A stretch of 64,000 nucleotides of DNA from Oceanobacillus piezotolerans (GTDB lineage: Bacteria; Bacillota; Bacilli; Bacillales; Amphibacillaceae): positions 248,001 through 312,000 of the forward strand of contig NZ_RCHR01000002.1 of assembly GCF_003665065.1 (NCBI RefSeq). Direction: 5' to 3'. Of the stretch, positions 45,439-54,116 are shown piece by piece. Under the pieces are notes generated by a model that was not told the origin of the DNA, made no database searches, and saw only the letters and a program-made list of their open reading frames with translations. The stretch's first letter is position 1. The number at the start of each line of letters is the position of its first letter. Position numbers and translations under genes: made by a program.

Positions 45439-46404
45439 ATGACAATTGTACGGCTTGGTTATGTTGCGATGAGCATGGAATTGCAAAATGCCTCTCCCTC
45501 GAAAACCATGACCTTTACCCAATTTGAGAAAATCCCTGACAGGGAGGCTGCTGTTCGTAAATTAGAACGTATTGCACAGCAGAATTTACAAAACACATTA
45601 AGAATATTACGGCATAACGCAGCCTCGGACATTCATTTCTATCGATTATCCTCACGGCTTATTCCTTTAGCAAACCACGAGGAACTTGATGACTGGAATT
45701 ACCTACAACCGTTGAAGAGCAAACTTCAGGAGATTGGAGATTTTGCCACTGAACATCAGATCAGAATAGATTTTCATCCTGATCATTTTGTTCTTATTAA
45801 CTCAACGAAAAAACATATCTTAAAAAATGCTATCATAACCTTAAAGATGCATTATTTATTATTAAAAGCCATGAGAATTAATCCGGTTCATCGCTGTGTG
45901 ATGCATGTAGGCGGCAACTACAAGGAAACAGAAAAATCACTTGAACGCTTTATTGAAAACTGGATGTATGTCCCACGATCGATTCAAACAATGATTATGC
46001 TTGAAAATGACGATACCTCCTTTACCTTAGAAGATACATTGTACTTATGCGAAAAACTGAATATCCCGCTTGTTTTCGATTATCATCATCACCTTGCCCA
46101 TCACGAGCACCCTAATTGGGAAATTCATTGGGGTCGCGTGGTCCAAACTTGGAATCATTCTCCTCTGCCGATTAAGATGCATATATCAAGCCCAAAAAGT
46201 GAGAAAGAATTTCGGCATCATTCCGATTATGTGGATGTGGATATGTTCTTTGAGTTTCTACATACCATTAAGGATAGTGTTCCACAAATTGACTGTATGA
46301 TTGAAGCGAAAAGAAAAGATGAGGCACTTTTTCAATTAATGGAACAGGTAAAAAGCAGAAAGGACGTTGAGATAATCGATGCATCTTCTTTTCATTTAAA
46401 GTAA
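45439..46404 (+). CDS. UV-damage endonuclease UvsE paralogue, copy 2
   Basis: A 321-residue UvsE-family protein, clearly related to but well diverged from copy 1. All metal-site motifs remain: RIDFHPDHF, VMHVGGNYKE, MLENDDTSF, LVFDYHHH, KMHISSPKS and CMIEAKRKD. The loop near residue 95 (LDDWNYLQPLK) differs from copy 1. SD GAGGTGA precedes the ATG. Active-site retention suggests a working enzyme, possibly with a different lesion range. Confidence 0.93.
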   Translation: MTIVRLGYVAMSMELQNASPSKTMTFTQFEKIPDREAAVRKLERIAQQNLQNTLRILRHNAASDIHFYRLSSRLIPLANHEELDDWNYLQPLKSKLQEIGDFATEHQIRIDFHPDHFVLINSTKKHILKNAIITLKMHYLLLKAMRINPVHRCVMHVGGNYKETEKSLERFIENWMYVPRSIQTMIMLENDDTSFTLEDTLYLCEKLNIPLVFDYHHHLAHHEHPNWEIHWGRVVQTWNHSPLPIKMHISSPKSEKEFRHHSDYVDVDMFFEFLHTIKDSVPQIDCMIEAKRKDEALFQLMEQVKSRKDVEIIDASSFHLK

Positions 46405-46497
46405 TCAAAAAAATATAAGACAGGGTAACAAATTGAAGAAGATACACTTGCCATCTCATACAATGATATAAGTCCAGCGGAATCGATATTATGCACA

Positions 46498-46787
46498 AAG
46501 GCGCAAGCGCCCGTTTAGCAACGTACAAACTGGAGCGCTCCGCAATGAGATAAAGGAAACATGCCCCTTTAGGGGGTACGCCGACGTTGGCGTAAGCCGG
46601 TTTTAGTTGGCGCAACCTATGTATGACTGAGTCGATGTTGACTTATCGTAGTGGAGGAGTGTGAAGTTTGGGACTGCGCAATGCTCGTCCCACCAAAAGA
46701 TCTGCTAGTTGCTGGGCGCTGGAGCCGAACGTGGCTGTTCCTAATGATAAGAAATATTCACAGGTCGTTCATTTTATAATTTCCTAG
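46498..46787. repeat. Modular dispersed repeat, copy B (290 bp)
   Basis: Same left module as copy A (GGCGCAAGCGCC to GATAAAGGAAACA), plus two modules absent there: CCCCTTTAGGGG with GCCGACGTTGGC (46564-46615) and GGGAC...GTCCC (46670-46691). The right module GCTGGGCGCTGGAGC...CACAGGTCGTTCA ends in CCTAG. The right end is five bases from the A tract of the adjacent terminator. Confidence 0.92.
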
Positions 46788-46792
46788 ATATT

Positions 46793-46831
46793 AAAAAAGG
46801 ATTGTCACTAACTAAAGCGACAATCCTTTTT
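46793..46831. terminator. Terminator between uvsE paralogue and ydaG
   Basis: Perfect 13-bp stem AAAAAGGATTGTC/GACAATCCTTTTT (46794-46806 and 46819-46831), A and T tracts on both sides, so it can work in both directions. Confidence 0.92.
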
Positions 46832-46841
46832 ATATGGATAA

Positions 46842-47264
46842 TTATAGTTCTAACGTTTCTGGGGGAGTTCCCTTCTTATTCATAAGACGAATTTGATTCG
46901 GTTTAATTTCGAGAACAATCAAATCAGGATCCTCAGGACCATCAAACCAAATCTTCATATTGTCATCCCAAATTTTTTTCTTTAATTCTTCATCCTCTTT
47001 AATGGTAACTTTCCCTTCATACTCTACATAGGAATCGCCAAAACCTTCTCCATCATATCCAAGCAGGATATGTGTATTAGGATTTTCACTAATTTCTTCT
47101 GTCTTATCTGTATCCCTGCTTGTCGGAGTATAAAGAGTTAGATCTTCATTAAAAAAAGTCATGTATCGAGAATGAGGCTTATTTCCTTTAACAGTAGCCA
47201 TAATACCTGTACTACTTTCTGTTATAATTTGTTCAATATGCTTTCTTACCTCTTGTTGTTCCAT
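46842..47264 (-). CDS. ydaG: General stress protein 26-like, pyridoxamine phosphate oxidase fold
   Basis: A 140-residue flavin-binding split-barrel protein resembling B. subtilis YdaG (general stress protein 26). Features: TGIMATVKGNKPHSRYMTFF, THILLGYDGEGFGDSYVEYE and a C-terminal LEIKPNQIRLMNKKG. Probably binds FMN or a related cofactor; reaction unknown. SD AAAGGAG precedes the ATG. YdaG is sigma-B dependent in B. subtilis, but I could not find a convincing sigma-B promoter here. Confidence 0.83.
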   Translation of the reverse strand: MEQQEVRKHIEQIITESSTGIMATVKGNKPHSRYMTFFNEDLTLYTPTSRDTDKTEEISENPNTHILLGYDGEGFGDSYVEYEGKVTIKEDEELKKKIWDDNMKIWFDGPEDPDLIVLEIKPNQIRLMNKKGTPPETLEL

Positions 47265-47403
47265 AAAAAGCTCACTCCTTTAAACGTCATTAAGTGTGTG
47301 GATGACCTACATCTTATTATTCATTGATTTAGATCATCTATTCATGGGGATCGTTATTCACCATACACACCTCTTAATTTTGTATTCCCCATTAGAACTT
47401 TAA

Positions 47404-48690
47404 TTAAACAAGAGCTTTATTTTTGGATATCCAACGTACTGAAAAAGCACTGACAATTCCGGCAAAAACAACGTACAAGACGAGGTAAGTAGGGAAGCCC
47501 TCACTTAAGCTTAATAAATAAGTTGCAATCATCGGTGTTAACCCACTAGCAAATATTCCGGAAAACTGATATACGAAAGAAATTCCTGTGTATCTCACTT
47601 TTGCATCAAATAATTCCGCGAATAATGCAGCTTCAGGTCCATAAACGGCTGCATAAAAAATGCCTAACGGAATAATGATCGATAGCCAAATAAGGGTAGT
47701 GCTTCCTCCACTGTTTACCATTAGCCAGAAAGCGGGGATTGCTGAGAATCCAGTAACTAAGCTTCCATACCAGTATGTCTTGGTTCTCCCATATCGATCT
47801 GAAATATAACCAAAGATAGGAATAAAGAAAATCATGACAAAAGCCGCTACTGACACACCTAATAAAGCGACATTCTGTGAAACATTCAGACTTTGTGTGA
47901 GAAACGTGATGGAAAAGACACCCATAATATTGAAGAAAACACCATCAATATATCTTGCCCCCATGCCGGCAAAGATTTTTCCAACATTCCCTTGCCACAT
48001 TTCTTTTATTGGAATACCTGTATCTTCTTTTCCTTCTTTTAACTTCTGGAATTCAGGACTCTCATCTACATTTAACCGAATCCAAAGACCTAAGAATACT
48101 AATGCTGCACTAATTGCGAAAGCTATACGCCATCCCCATTGCAGAAATTGATCATTCTCAAGCATTAGCGACAGCAGCCCTACCACACCAGATGCTAATA
48201 AAAGACCTATAGCAAGGCCAATCTGTGGAAGACTAGCATATAATCCACGCTTTTTTTCAGGGGCATGCTCAAAGGTCATGAGGACGGCTCCTCCCCACTC
48301 TCCTCCTAATGCAAGACCTTGAATCATTCGTAAAAGCACCAGAATAATTGGTGCTATTACACCAATTTGTCCGTATGTTGGCAAAAAGGCCATTAATGCC
48401 GTACTAATTCCCATAATAGTTAAACTCAGTACAAGCATACTTTTACGTCCAATTTTGTCTCCGAAATGACCAAAGATAATACCACCAACTGGCCTTACAA
48501 CAAAACCAGCTGCGAAAGTTGCAAAAGCAAGCATAGTCGAAATAAAAGCATCACCTGTAGGGAAATATAGCTGATTGAATACAATACCAGCTACAACACC
48601 ATAAAGAAAGAAATCATACCATTCTATTGTCGATCCGATTAAACTTGACGCTACAACACGTCGAAGCATTTTTTTATCGGGAATAGTCAT
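47404..48690 (-). CDS. MHS-family MFS transporter
   Basis: Twelve-helix permease of 428 residues in the metabolite:H+ symporter family (relatives move shikimate, citrate, proline/betaine or alpha-ketoglutarate). The N-terminus SSLIGSTIEWYDFFLYGVVA and the loop GHFGDKIGRKSMLVLSL are family hallmarks, and GLALGGEWGGAVLM is in helix 4. SD TAGGAGGTG precedes the ATG. Alone, with a strong promoter about 210 bases upstream and a long leader. Substrate unknown. Confidence 0.9.
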   Translation of the reverse strand: MTIPDKKMLRRVVASSLIGSTIEWYDFFLYGVVAGIVFNQLYFPTGDAFISTMLAFATFAAGFVVRPVGGIIFGHFGDKIGRKSMLVLSLTIMGISTALMAFLPTYGQIGVIAPIILVLLRMIQGLALGGEWGGAVLMTFEHAPEKKRGLYASLPQIGLAIGLLLASGVVGLLSLMLENDQFLQWGWRIAFAISAALVFLGLWIRLNVDESPEFQKLKEGKEDTGIPIKEMWQGNVGKIFAGMGARYIDGVFFNIMGVFSITFLTQSLNVSQNVALLGVSVAAFVMIFFIPIFGYISDRYGRTKTYWYGSLVTGFSAIPAFWLMVNSGGSTTLIWLSIIIPLGIFYAAVYGPEAALFAELFDAKVRYTGISFVYQFSGIFASGLTPMIATYLLSLSEGFPTYLVLYVVFAGIVSAFSVRWISKNKALV

Positions 48691-48899
48691 GATCTTTCCA
48701 CCTCCTATTTATTCGTTAGGATACTCCATTAAACCAAGTTTACACAGAGTTCCACGTATTTTTTATTCATCATCTAATGACTTTAATTTTGCTTTAACTA
48801 GCTATGAAAAGGTATTGGACCCCTGAAGGTCTAGTAAAGATGGTTCCCTCCCTTCTCTAAATAAAGCAGTTTGCTCATAATTCGTTAAAACAGAAGGCA

Positions 48900-48929
48900 A
48901 TTTTAACTAACATACAAGGGGTATGTCAA
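48900..48929 (-). promoter_or_regulatory. Promoter with embedded inverted repeat for the MHS transporter
   Basis: Minus-strand TTGACA (48929-48924), an 18-base spacer and TAAAAT (48905-48900). The inverted repeat ACATAC-AAGGG-GTATGT (48910-48926) fills the spacer, a classical operator position. Confidence 0.65.
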
Positions 48930-48939
48930 GCGTTTTAGT

Positions 48940-49230
48940 AACTCCTTATACCATTAGCTTTTGGAGGCGCACTTCTGCCTAAACTTTAGGGAAAGTTAGA
49001 GTTTTGGAATAGTCCTTTATAAACCCTCTAAGGGACCAAACCTTGAATTTTATCATTCATATGCCGCCTATAAGGACAAAAATGAAACGATACCCTTTTG
49101 CAGCCATTTCGAACGTATTTCTCCAAACGTTAATGATTTAACTTGCCAAATAATGGGCTTCTTGGGATGAAATTCAATATCAGTAAAGGCATTATACCGG
49201 ACTACCTCAACACTCAATTCTAGGGCGATA
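48940..49230. other. Intergenic remnant region
   Basis: No intact gene. The stretch separates the MHS promoter from a decayed uvsE start. A minus-strand frame of 90 codons runs 49340-49068, but it overlaps the uvsE remnant, has no SD and resembles no family I know. Confidence 0.4.
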
Positions 49231-49233
49231 TAG

Positions 49234-49345
49234 ATGAAGATTCGATTTTTTGTGGCAAACACATTGGAGGGAGTGAATCCTTCGAAGGCGTTAACGTTCG
49301 AATAGTAGTTGCTCCTTCCTATGCAGGAAAGAGCAATCACATCTT
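49234..49345 (+). pseudogene. Decayed 5' fragment of a third uvsE
   Basis: ATG at 49234 starts MKIRFFVANTLEGVNPSKAL, then TFE, two stop codons and LLLPMQERAI. Aligned with copy 1 (MKIQFGYVANALGLWDASPS, KTLTF, ELPKQERAE) the order of residues is kept with small deletions, and the DNA is also alike. The frame has stops, so it is not functional. The rest of the gene is missing. Confidence 0.72.
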
Positions 49346-49376
49346 TATAGAAGGAAGGGAGATTCTTAATAAAATA

Positions 49377-49425
49377 AAAATCCGAACTAACATATTGATT
49401 TTTAATGTGAATTAGTTCGGATTTT
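49377..49425. terminator. Bidirectional terminator downstream of the PHP gene
   Basis: Perfect 14-bp stem AAAATCCGAACTAA/TTAGTTCGGATTTT (49377-49390 and 49412-49425). The better T tract is on the minus strand, so it probably ends the ABC/DeoR/PHP operon. Confidence 0.85.
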
Positions 49426-49533
49426 CCTTTATATGATATTTTTTATTGCGAAATAGCACATGAGTTAGATTCAATTCTATTAGTCGTTTAGGATTGTATA
49501 AAATATTTTTCCTATAAACCCTTTTACTTAAAG

Positions 49534-50535
49534 CTAAAGCAGACTTTGCATATTCCTCTTTCGTTTGTCAAACGTAGCAATCTCAGAAACCCCTTTTTCC
49601 AAAAGCATCGCTTTTATACGATCTGAGTATATCCCAAGATCGTTCGGATAATGGGAATCTGATGACATGGTAAACTTCACACCTTCTGAAATCAGGATAT
49701 CAAGAAATGTTGAACTCGGGCACATTTCTTTAACAGGATAGCGGTAATAGAGCCCTGGATTCACTTCTGTGGCAATATCATAGTGTGCTAGAGTTTCCGC
49801 AACATCCTGATACATATTAAATAATCTCGATTCATCTGGTCGGTAATTAAACACCTTTAGGTTATCCAAATGGGCTATAAAATCAAATAGTCCACTAGAA
49901 GCTGCGTTTTTCACCGTGGCAAAATGATTTTGATATAAGGCATGCAAATCATTTTTCTCGAAGTGATGCTTGAGCTTCGGATTGTCAAAACCCCAGCCTT
50001 GATTAAAATGAACGGATCCGATAACATAATCAAAATCATAGCCATCTAGTAGAGAGGTTAATTCCTCTTCGCCACCAGAAAAATAATCAGCCTCAATTCC
50101 AAGCTTTAACTTCACACCTTTTTCAGCCCAAGCTGCTTTTTGCGAAGTAATTAATTCCACAAATTCATTCAAGTTTCGAACCATAACTTGGTCAAGCCAT
50201 TTTGCTTGCTTTATACCGATTTCATTCGAAGTGACGTCCATGTATTTCGTAAAGTAGCTTCTTGTTTCCTTAAAACGATAAAGATGGTCAACAATCCCTA
50301 CTTCCTTGATTCCTTTTTTTAAAGCTTCCTCGAGATAAAAGTCCAACCACCATTTGGAATATTCTGTCGTTTCTAAGCGCTTGCTCATCAAGTCGACTGT
50401 CTTCATAAGCCACTCTTTCGTTCCTTGTTTTTCATGAATGGGTTCATAAGAGTCGATTGCTTTGATGGTCTTCTCTACAAAAGAAAGAGAATACGGTCCT
50501 TCCTCAAGATGTATGTGGTAATCTACTTTCAACAT
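49534..50535 (-). CDS. PHP-domain phosphoesterase (histidinol-phosphatase-like)
   Basis: A 333-residue PHP-fold metal phosphoesterase. Metal-ligand motifs: DYHIHLEEG, GIVDHL, GIEADYF, GSVHF, IAHLDNLK and SSDSHYPNDLG. HisJ-type PHP enzymes release phosphate from histidinol phosphate, but no his genes are here. The start overlaps the DeoR gene by 32 bases. As last gene of a transporter operon with an alkaline-phosphatase-superfamily enzyme, it probably acts on an imported phosphorylated compound. Confidence 0.87.
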   Translation of the reverse strand: MLKVDYHIHLEEGPYSLSFVEKTIKAIDSYEPIHEKQGTKEWLMKTVDLMSKRLETTEYSKWWLDFYLEEALKKGIKEVGIVDHLYRFKETRSYFTKYMDVTSNEIGIKQAKWLDQVMVRNLNEFVELITSQKAAWAEKGVKLKLGIEADYFSGGEEELTSLLDGYDFDYVIGSVHFNQGWGFDNPKLKHHFEKNDLHALYQNHFATVKNAASSGLFDFIAHLDNLKVFNYRPDESRLFNMYQDVAETLAHYDIATEVNPGLYYRYPVKEMCPSSTFLDILISEGVKFTMSSDSHYPNDLGIYSDRIKAMLLEKGVSEIATFDKRKRNMQSLL

Positions 50536-51322
50536 TCTCTTCCTTTCTATTTAATAATAATGGAATGGTGATCCATTCATAACTATTCTCATACCAGTCT
50601 TCTGGCTTTTCCTTGTCACAAATAATCGTTGAGATATTGGAAATAGGTCCGATTTCAAATAAAGATTTTTTATTCAGTTTGGAGGAGTCTGTTAGAAGGA
50701 TGGATTCCTGGCTGCAAGAAATCATGGCCTCCGAAACTAGAGACTCGTCCATATCAAAATCATAAATTGCATCTCTGGTCAATCCTCCACAGGAAATAAA
50801 AGCTCGGTTGAAATTAAATCTTTTTAAAAACTCTACCGTATATATTCCCCGTACCGAAGATTGGTAAGGATTAGTTACGCCGGGAAGCATGATTACCTGT
50901 CCAGTTATTCGCTGCTCTTCAATGGCAAGATTAAAACGTTCTGCTGAATAAAGCGAATTTGTGACAATGGTCAGTCCTTGTACATTTTCAAGCATATCCG
51001 CAAGATGTGCTGTAGTGGAACCAACATCTATCGCAATGGTATCCCCATCTTCAATTAATTCCGCTGCATATTTCGCAATTATTTTCTTTTCTTCAGCGTG
51101 AAGAGACATTTTCTTTTTAAATAATGGCTCCTTATGCAAGGGTCGATAACGAACAGCTCCTCCATGGACTCGAGTCAACTGATCATTCATTTCCAGCTCT
51201 GCTAAGTCTCTTCGAATGGTTTCAGGAGTGACGTGATTTATCGCTGCTAAATCGCTCACCCATACCTTTTCCTTTACTTCCAGCTGCTCTAAAATCCGCT
51301 GATGCCGTTCTTCTTTATTCAT
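50504..51322 (-). CDS. DeoR/GlpR-family repressor
   Basis: A 272-residue regulator: DeoR helix-turn-helix (VWVSDLAAINHVTPETIRRD) and a DeoRC sensor domain (about 75-235; DTIAIDVGSTTAHLADML, ISCGGLTRDAIYDFDMDE). DeoR-family sensors usually bind phosphorylated sugars or similar. SD AGAGGAG precedes the ATG. Likely controls its own operon through TTTGTTT-type boxes upstream of the binding-protein gene at 56.1 kb. Confidence 0.92.
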   Translation of the reverse strand: MNKEERHQRILEQLEVKEKVWVSDLAAINHVTPETIRRDLAELEMNDQLTRVHGGAVRYRPLHKEPLFKKKMSLHAEEKKIIAKYAAELIEDGDTIAIDVGSTTAHLADMLENVQGLTIVTNSLYSAERFNLAIEEQRITGQVIMLPGVTNPYQSSVRGIYTVEFLKRFNFNRAFISCGGLTRDAIYDFDMDESLVSEAMISCSQESILLTDSSKLNKKSLFEIGPISNISTIICDKEKPEDWYENSYEWITIPLLLNRKEENVESRLPHTS

Positions 51323-51349
51323 GAAACTACTCCTCTGCTGACAAAAGTT

Positions 51350-52366
51350 TTACATATCGATTGGTACAATATGATCGTGATGAATATACAGGTCCGTTGT
51401 TTTAGCTAGTTCACTTATATTTATTTCACTATTTAGAACATCAACTGTCAACTTTAATGTACCAGCAGTATAGTAGCAGCGGATAGTACTTCCAAGTACC
51501 GTATAATCATCTAAATGGGCAGGGAAACTGAGAACGTTTTCGCCATGAATCGGCTTGATTTGAATTGTTTCTGAACGGATAGCATAGGAATGCTTGCCAC
51601 TTTTTCCTGTGAATGCTGGATGCAATTGCTTCAATTGTTCTGAGGTTAAAATATTGTAATTTCCGATAAAGCTTGCAACGAAATGAGTTTTCGGCTGTGC
51701 ATACAATTCTTGAGGTGTTGCCTGCTGAACAATTTTACCTTCGTTCATCACGATTACTCGATCTGATAAAATCATTGCTTCTTCCTGGTCATGGGTAACA
51801 AAGATCATCGTGATTCCAAGCTGTTTCTGAAGCTTGCGGATATCCATTTGCAATTGCTTTCTGATTTTGGCATCCAGTGCACTGAGGGGCTCATCTAAGA
51901 GCAGAACTTTCGGTTCAGTCACCAGTGAACGAGCAAGTGAAATGCGCTGTTGCTGACCTCCTGAGAGCTGATCAGGATAATAGTCAGCTTTATCCTCCAA
52001 ATTTACTAAACGGAGCACAGCCATGACTTTCTGATTAATTTCCGTTTTCGGTAGCTTTTTAATCGTTAAACCAAAGGCGATATTTTCATAGACTGTCATA
52101 TTAGGAAATAAAGCATAGGACTGAAATACGAAACCAACATTTCGGTCTTTAGAAGGCAGATTGCTAATTTCTTCTCCATCCAGATATAGCTCACCCTCCT
52201 GAAAAACCTCCAGCCCAGCTAAAACACGAAGAAGCGTCGATTTTCCGCATCCACTTGGACCAAGCAGTGTCACAAGCTCTCCTTCCTCAATATTTAACGA
52301 TATATTTTTTAATACGTTATTATCACCATAAGAAAGTTTTAACTCATCAATCGCAATAAAACTCAT
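51350..52366 (-). CDS. ABC transporter ATPase (PotA/PhnT/AfuC type)
   Basis: Importer ATPase of 338 residues. Walker A GPSGCGKST, signature LSGGQQQR, Walker B VLLLDEPLSALD and switch THDQEEAM, followed by a C-terminal regulatory TOBE-like region (about 240-338). Energises the two permeases encoded just upstream (36-base gap). SD AGGAGAGG precedes the ATG. Family members serve spermidine, iron or aminoethylphosphonate systems. Confidence 0.94.
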   Translation of the reverse strand: MSFIAIDELKLSYGDNNVLKNISLNIEEGELVTLLGPSGCGKSTLLRVLAGLEVFQEGELYLDGEEISNLPSKDRNVGFVFQSYALFPNMTVYENIAFGLTIKKLPKTEINQKVMAVLRLVNLEDKADYYPDQLSGGQQQRISLARSLVTEPKVLLLDEPLSALDAKIRKQLQMDIRKLQKQLGITMIFVTHDQEEAMILSDRVIVMNEGKIVQQATPQELYAQPKTHFVASFIGNYNILTSEQLKQLHPAFTGKSGKHSYAIRSETIQIKPIHGENVLSFPAHLDDYTVLGSTIRCYYTAGTLKLTVDVLNSEINISELAKTTDLYIHHDHIVPIDM

Positions 52367-52401
52367 AGTATTCGCCTCTCCTCTTTGTTTGCTTCTGGAT
52401 G

Positions 52402-53271
52402 CTAATTGGTTAAGGAATCTTCTGTTGGAGGTAAAAGGACCTCGGCCTCGTCCATTTCTGTTAAAGGTTCTCCTTTTTTCCGAAGATTTTTTCTACGCTT
52501 GTTAGATGTCATATAAGTTATAAGCAGACTAATTAAGATTAATAGAATAAAGTAGGCAACCATCACAGCACTCGCAAGGTGTCCATTTTCATTCATTCGT
52601 CTTAGCATATAAATCCGAATGGTTTCATAATTTCCGCCGATTAAAAGATTTGTCAGCACAAATTCACCGAAGAAGCTTGAAAAAATAAGCAATGTCGTAA
52701 TCAGTAGACCAAGTTTAATGTTAGGCAAAATAATTTTCACAAAAGCGATAAACTTGCTGGCTCCAAGTAAGTCAGCTGCTTCCATTAGGTTCTTTGTCTG
52801 AATACTTTCAAGGCTGTTTCGTACACCTTGATACATAAATGGCAGTGAGCCAATAAACAAACCGCCCACTAAGACAGCAAACATCGGAATCAGAGAGCCT
52901 GAATACATTCTAAGAAGGCCTGTAGCAAGAATTACTCCAGGAATGGCATATGGCATCAGGACAAGTCCCTTCATAAACTGATCCACACGCGGGAAATACA
53001 TATAGACGATAAATACAGTTGGAACCATAATGACCAGTACGACAGCAAGTGTCGTAAATGTCAACACAATCGAGCGCATGACCGCAGAGATAAAAGCTGG
53101 GTCCTTCATTAATTCAGCAAACCACTGTACGGTGAAGTCTCTCGGCAAAATACTATTGGACCATTCCGTAGAGGTAGCGTATAAACCTGTTGATACAAAT
53201 GGGAAAACCATATAAAAACCAAAAAGCGCCATAATGATATACGTGCTGTAATGTCGTTTCTTTGTTCTCAT
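52402..53271 (-). CDS. ABC permease, PhnV/PotC type
   Basis: Six-helix permease of 289 residues with the ATPase-contact loop TKNLMEAADLLGASKFIAFV. The charged C-terminal tail (TSNKRRKNLRKKGEPLTEMD) is longer than usual. Start overlaps the previous permease by 4 bases (ATGA), so translation is coupled. Confidence 0.9.
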   Translation of the reverse strand: MRTKKRHYSTYIIMALFGFYMVFPFVSTGLYATSTEWSNSILPRDFTVQWFAELMKDPAFISAVMRSIVLTFTTLAVVLVIMVPTVFIVYMYFPRVDQFMKGLVLMPYAIPGVILATGLLRMYSGSLIPMFAVLVGGLFIGSLPFMYQGVRNSLESIQTKNLMEAADLLGASKFIAFVKIILPNIKLGLLITTLLIFSSFFGEFVLTNLLIGGNYETIRIYMLRRMNENGHLASAVMVAYFILLILISLLITYMTSNKRRKNLRKKGEPLTEMDEAEVLLPPTEDSLTN

Positions 53272-54116
53272 GCAAGGTCTCTCCTCACTCGCTTCAGTAA
53301 CATTTGCGAGACAAATAGTATTACGATCATAATGACGGCAAACAGAACCGCCAGTGTGCTGCCAATGATTGGCCTTGCGTAAATGTCACCCGAAACTAAT
53401 GCTGCAATTCGAATGGTGACTAGATTGACGTTGCTTCCAGTTAAGGCATAGGCTGTTTCATAGGTACCCATTCCATTGGCAAACATAATCACAAACGTCC
53501 CTGCAATGCTTGGCATAATACTTGGAAGTCCTACTTTTCTCCAGTAGATCCAATTTGTTGCCCCCAGCATAAAGGCCGCTTCTTTCCATTCTTTTCTTAT
53601 CTTTTTCAATGATGGGTAGATAAAGAGAATCCCAAGTGGAATCTGAAAGTACAAGTACGTGATAGCAAGTCCTTGCCAAGAATAAAGATCAAAGTTATTT
53701 AACAGCGGCCATTCCAGATTATCTAGAAAGAGGCGGAATACTCCTGAATTCCCAAGCAGAATGATGAAGGCAAAGGCCAAAGGAACACCGGCAAAGTTCG
53801 CTGCAACATTAATATAGACAGTTAATTTATCCTGAACTTTATCCGGGAGGTTCGTCATTGCATAGGAGACAAGAATGGCCAAAACAAGACCCGTCACACT
53901 GGAAAAAATGGAGATCAATCCGCTATTCATAAATGCTTGGGTATAGAAGGGATTTGTCAAAACTTCCTTGTAGTTGTCCAATGTAAAGGCACCTGTTGCC
54001 TCACTGGTAAAGCTCGATGTAACCATCATTACCATAGGAATAATAAGAAACATAGCTGCTATAAGAAAAAACGGAATAAGGAGCAGTATCTTTCTATTCC
54101 ACTGTATTCGCTTCAT
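53268..54116 (-). CDS. ABC permease, PhnU/PotB type
   Basis: Six-helix permease of 282 residues with the EAA-type loop IRKEWKEAAFMLGATNWIYW. SD GAGGGGG precedes the ATG at 54116, which lies inside the end of the alkaline-phosphatase-superfamily gene (23-base overlap). Partner of the next permease. Confidence 0.9.
   Translation of the reverse strand: MKRIQWNRKILLLIPFFLIAAMFLIIPMVMMVTSSFTSEATGAFTLDNYKEVLTNPFYTQAFMNSGLISIFSSVTGLVLAILVSYAMTNLPDKVQDKLTVYINVAANFAGVPLAFAFIILLGNSGVFRLFLDNLEWPLLNNFDLYSWQGLAITYLYFQIPLGILFIYPSLKKIRKEWKEAAFMLGATNWIYWRKVGLPSIMPSIAGTFVIMFANGMGTYETAYALTGSNVNLVTIRIAALVSGDIYARPIIGSTLAVLFAVIMIVILFVSQMLLKRVRRDLA

Noticed and set aside
46505-46787. Possible CRISPR or tandem repeat in the GGCGC-rich element
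   Set aside because: No regular direct repeats with spacers. The three copies are single, dispersed and 200-300 bp long.
47265-47403. Sigma-B promoter before ydaG
   Set aside because: YdaG is sigma-B dependent in B. subtilis, but no GTTT and GGGTAT pair at proper spacing was found here.
48691-48899. T-box or metabolite riboswitch in the MHS transporter leader
   Set aside because: No T-box sequence, S-box or other conserved motif could be found on the minus strand. Only the length is suggestive.
49068-49340. A 90-codon minus-strand frame
   Set aside because: It overlaps the uvsE relic in antisense, has no SD and shows no recognisable domain.
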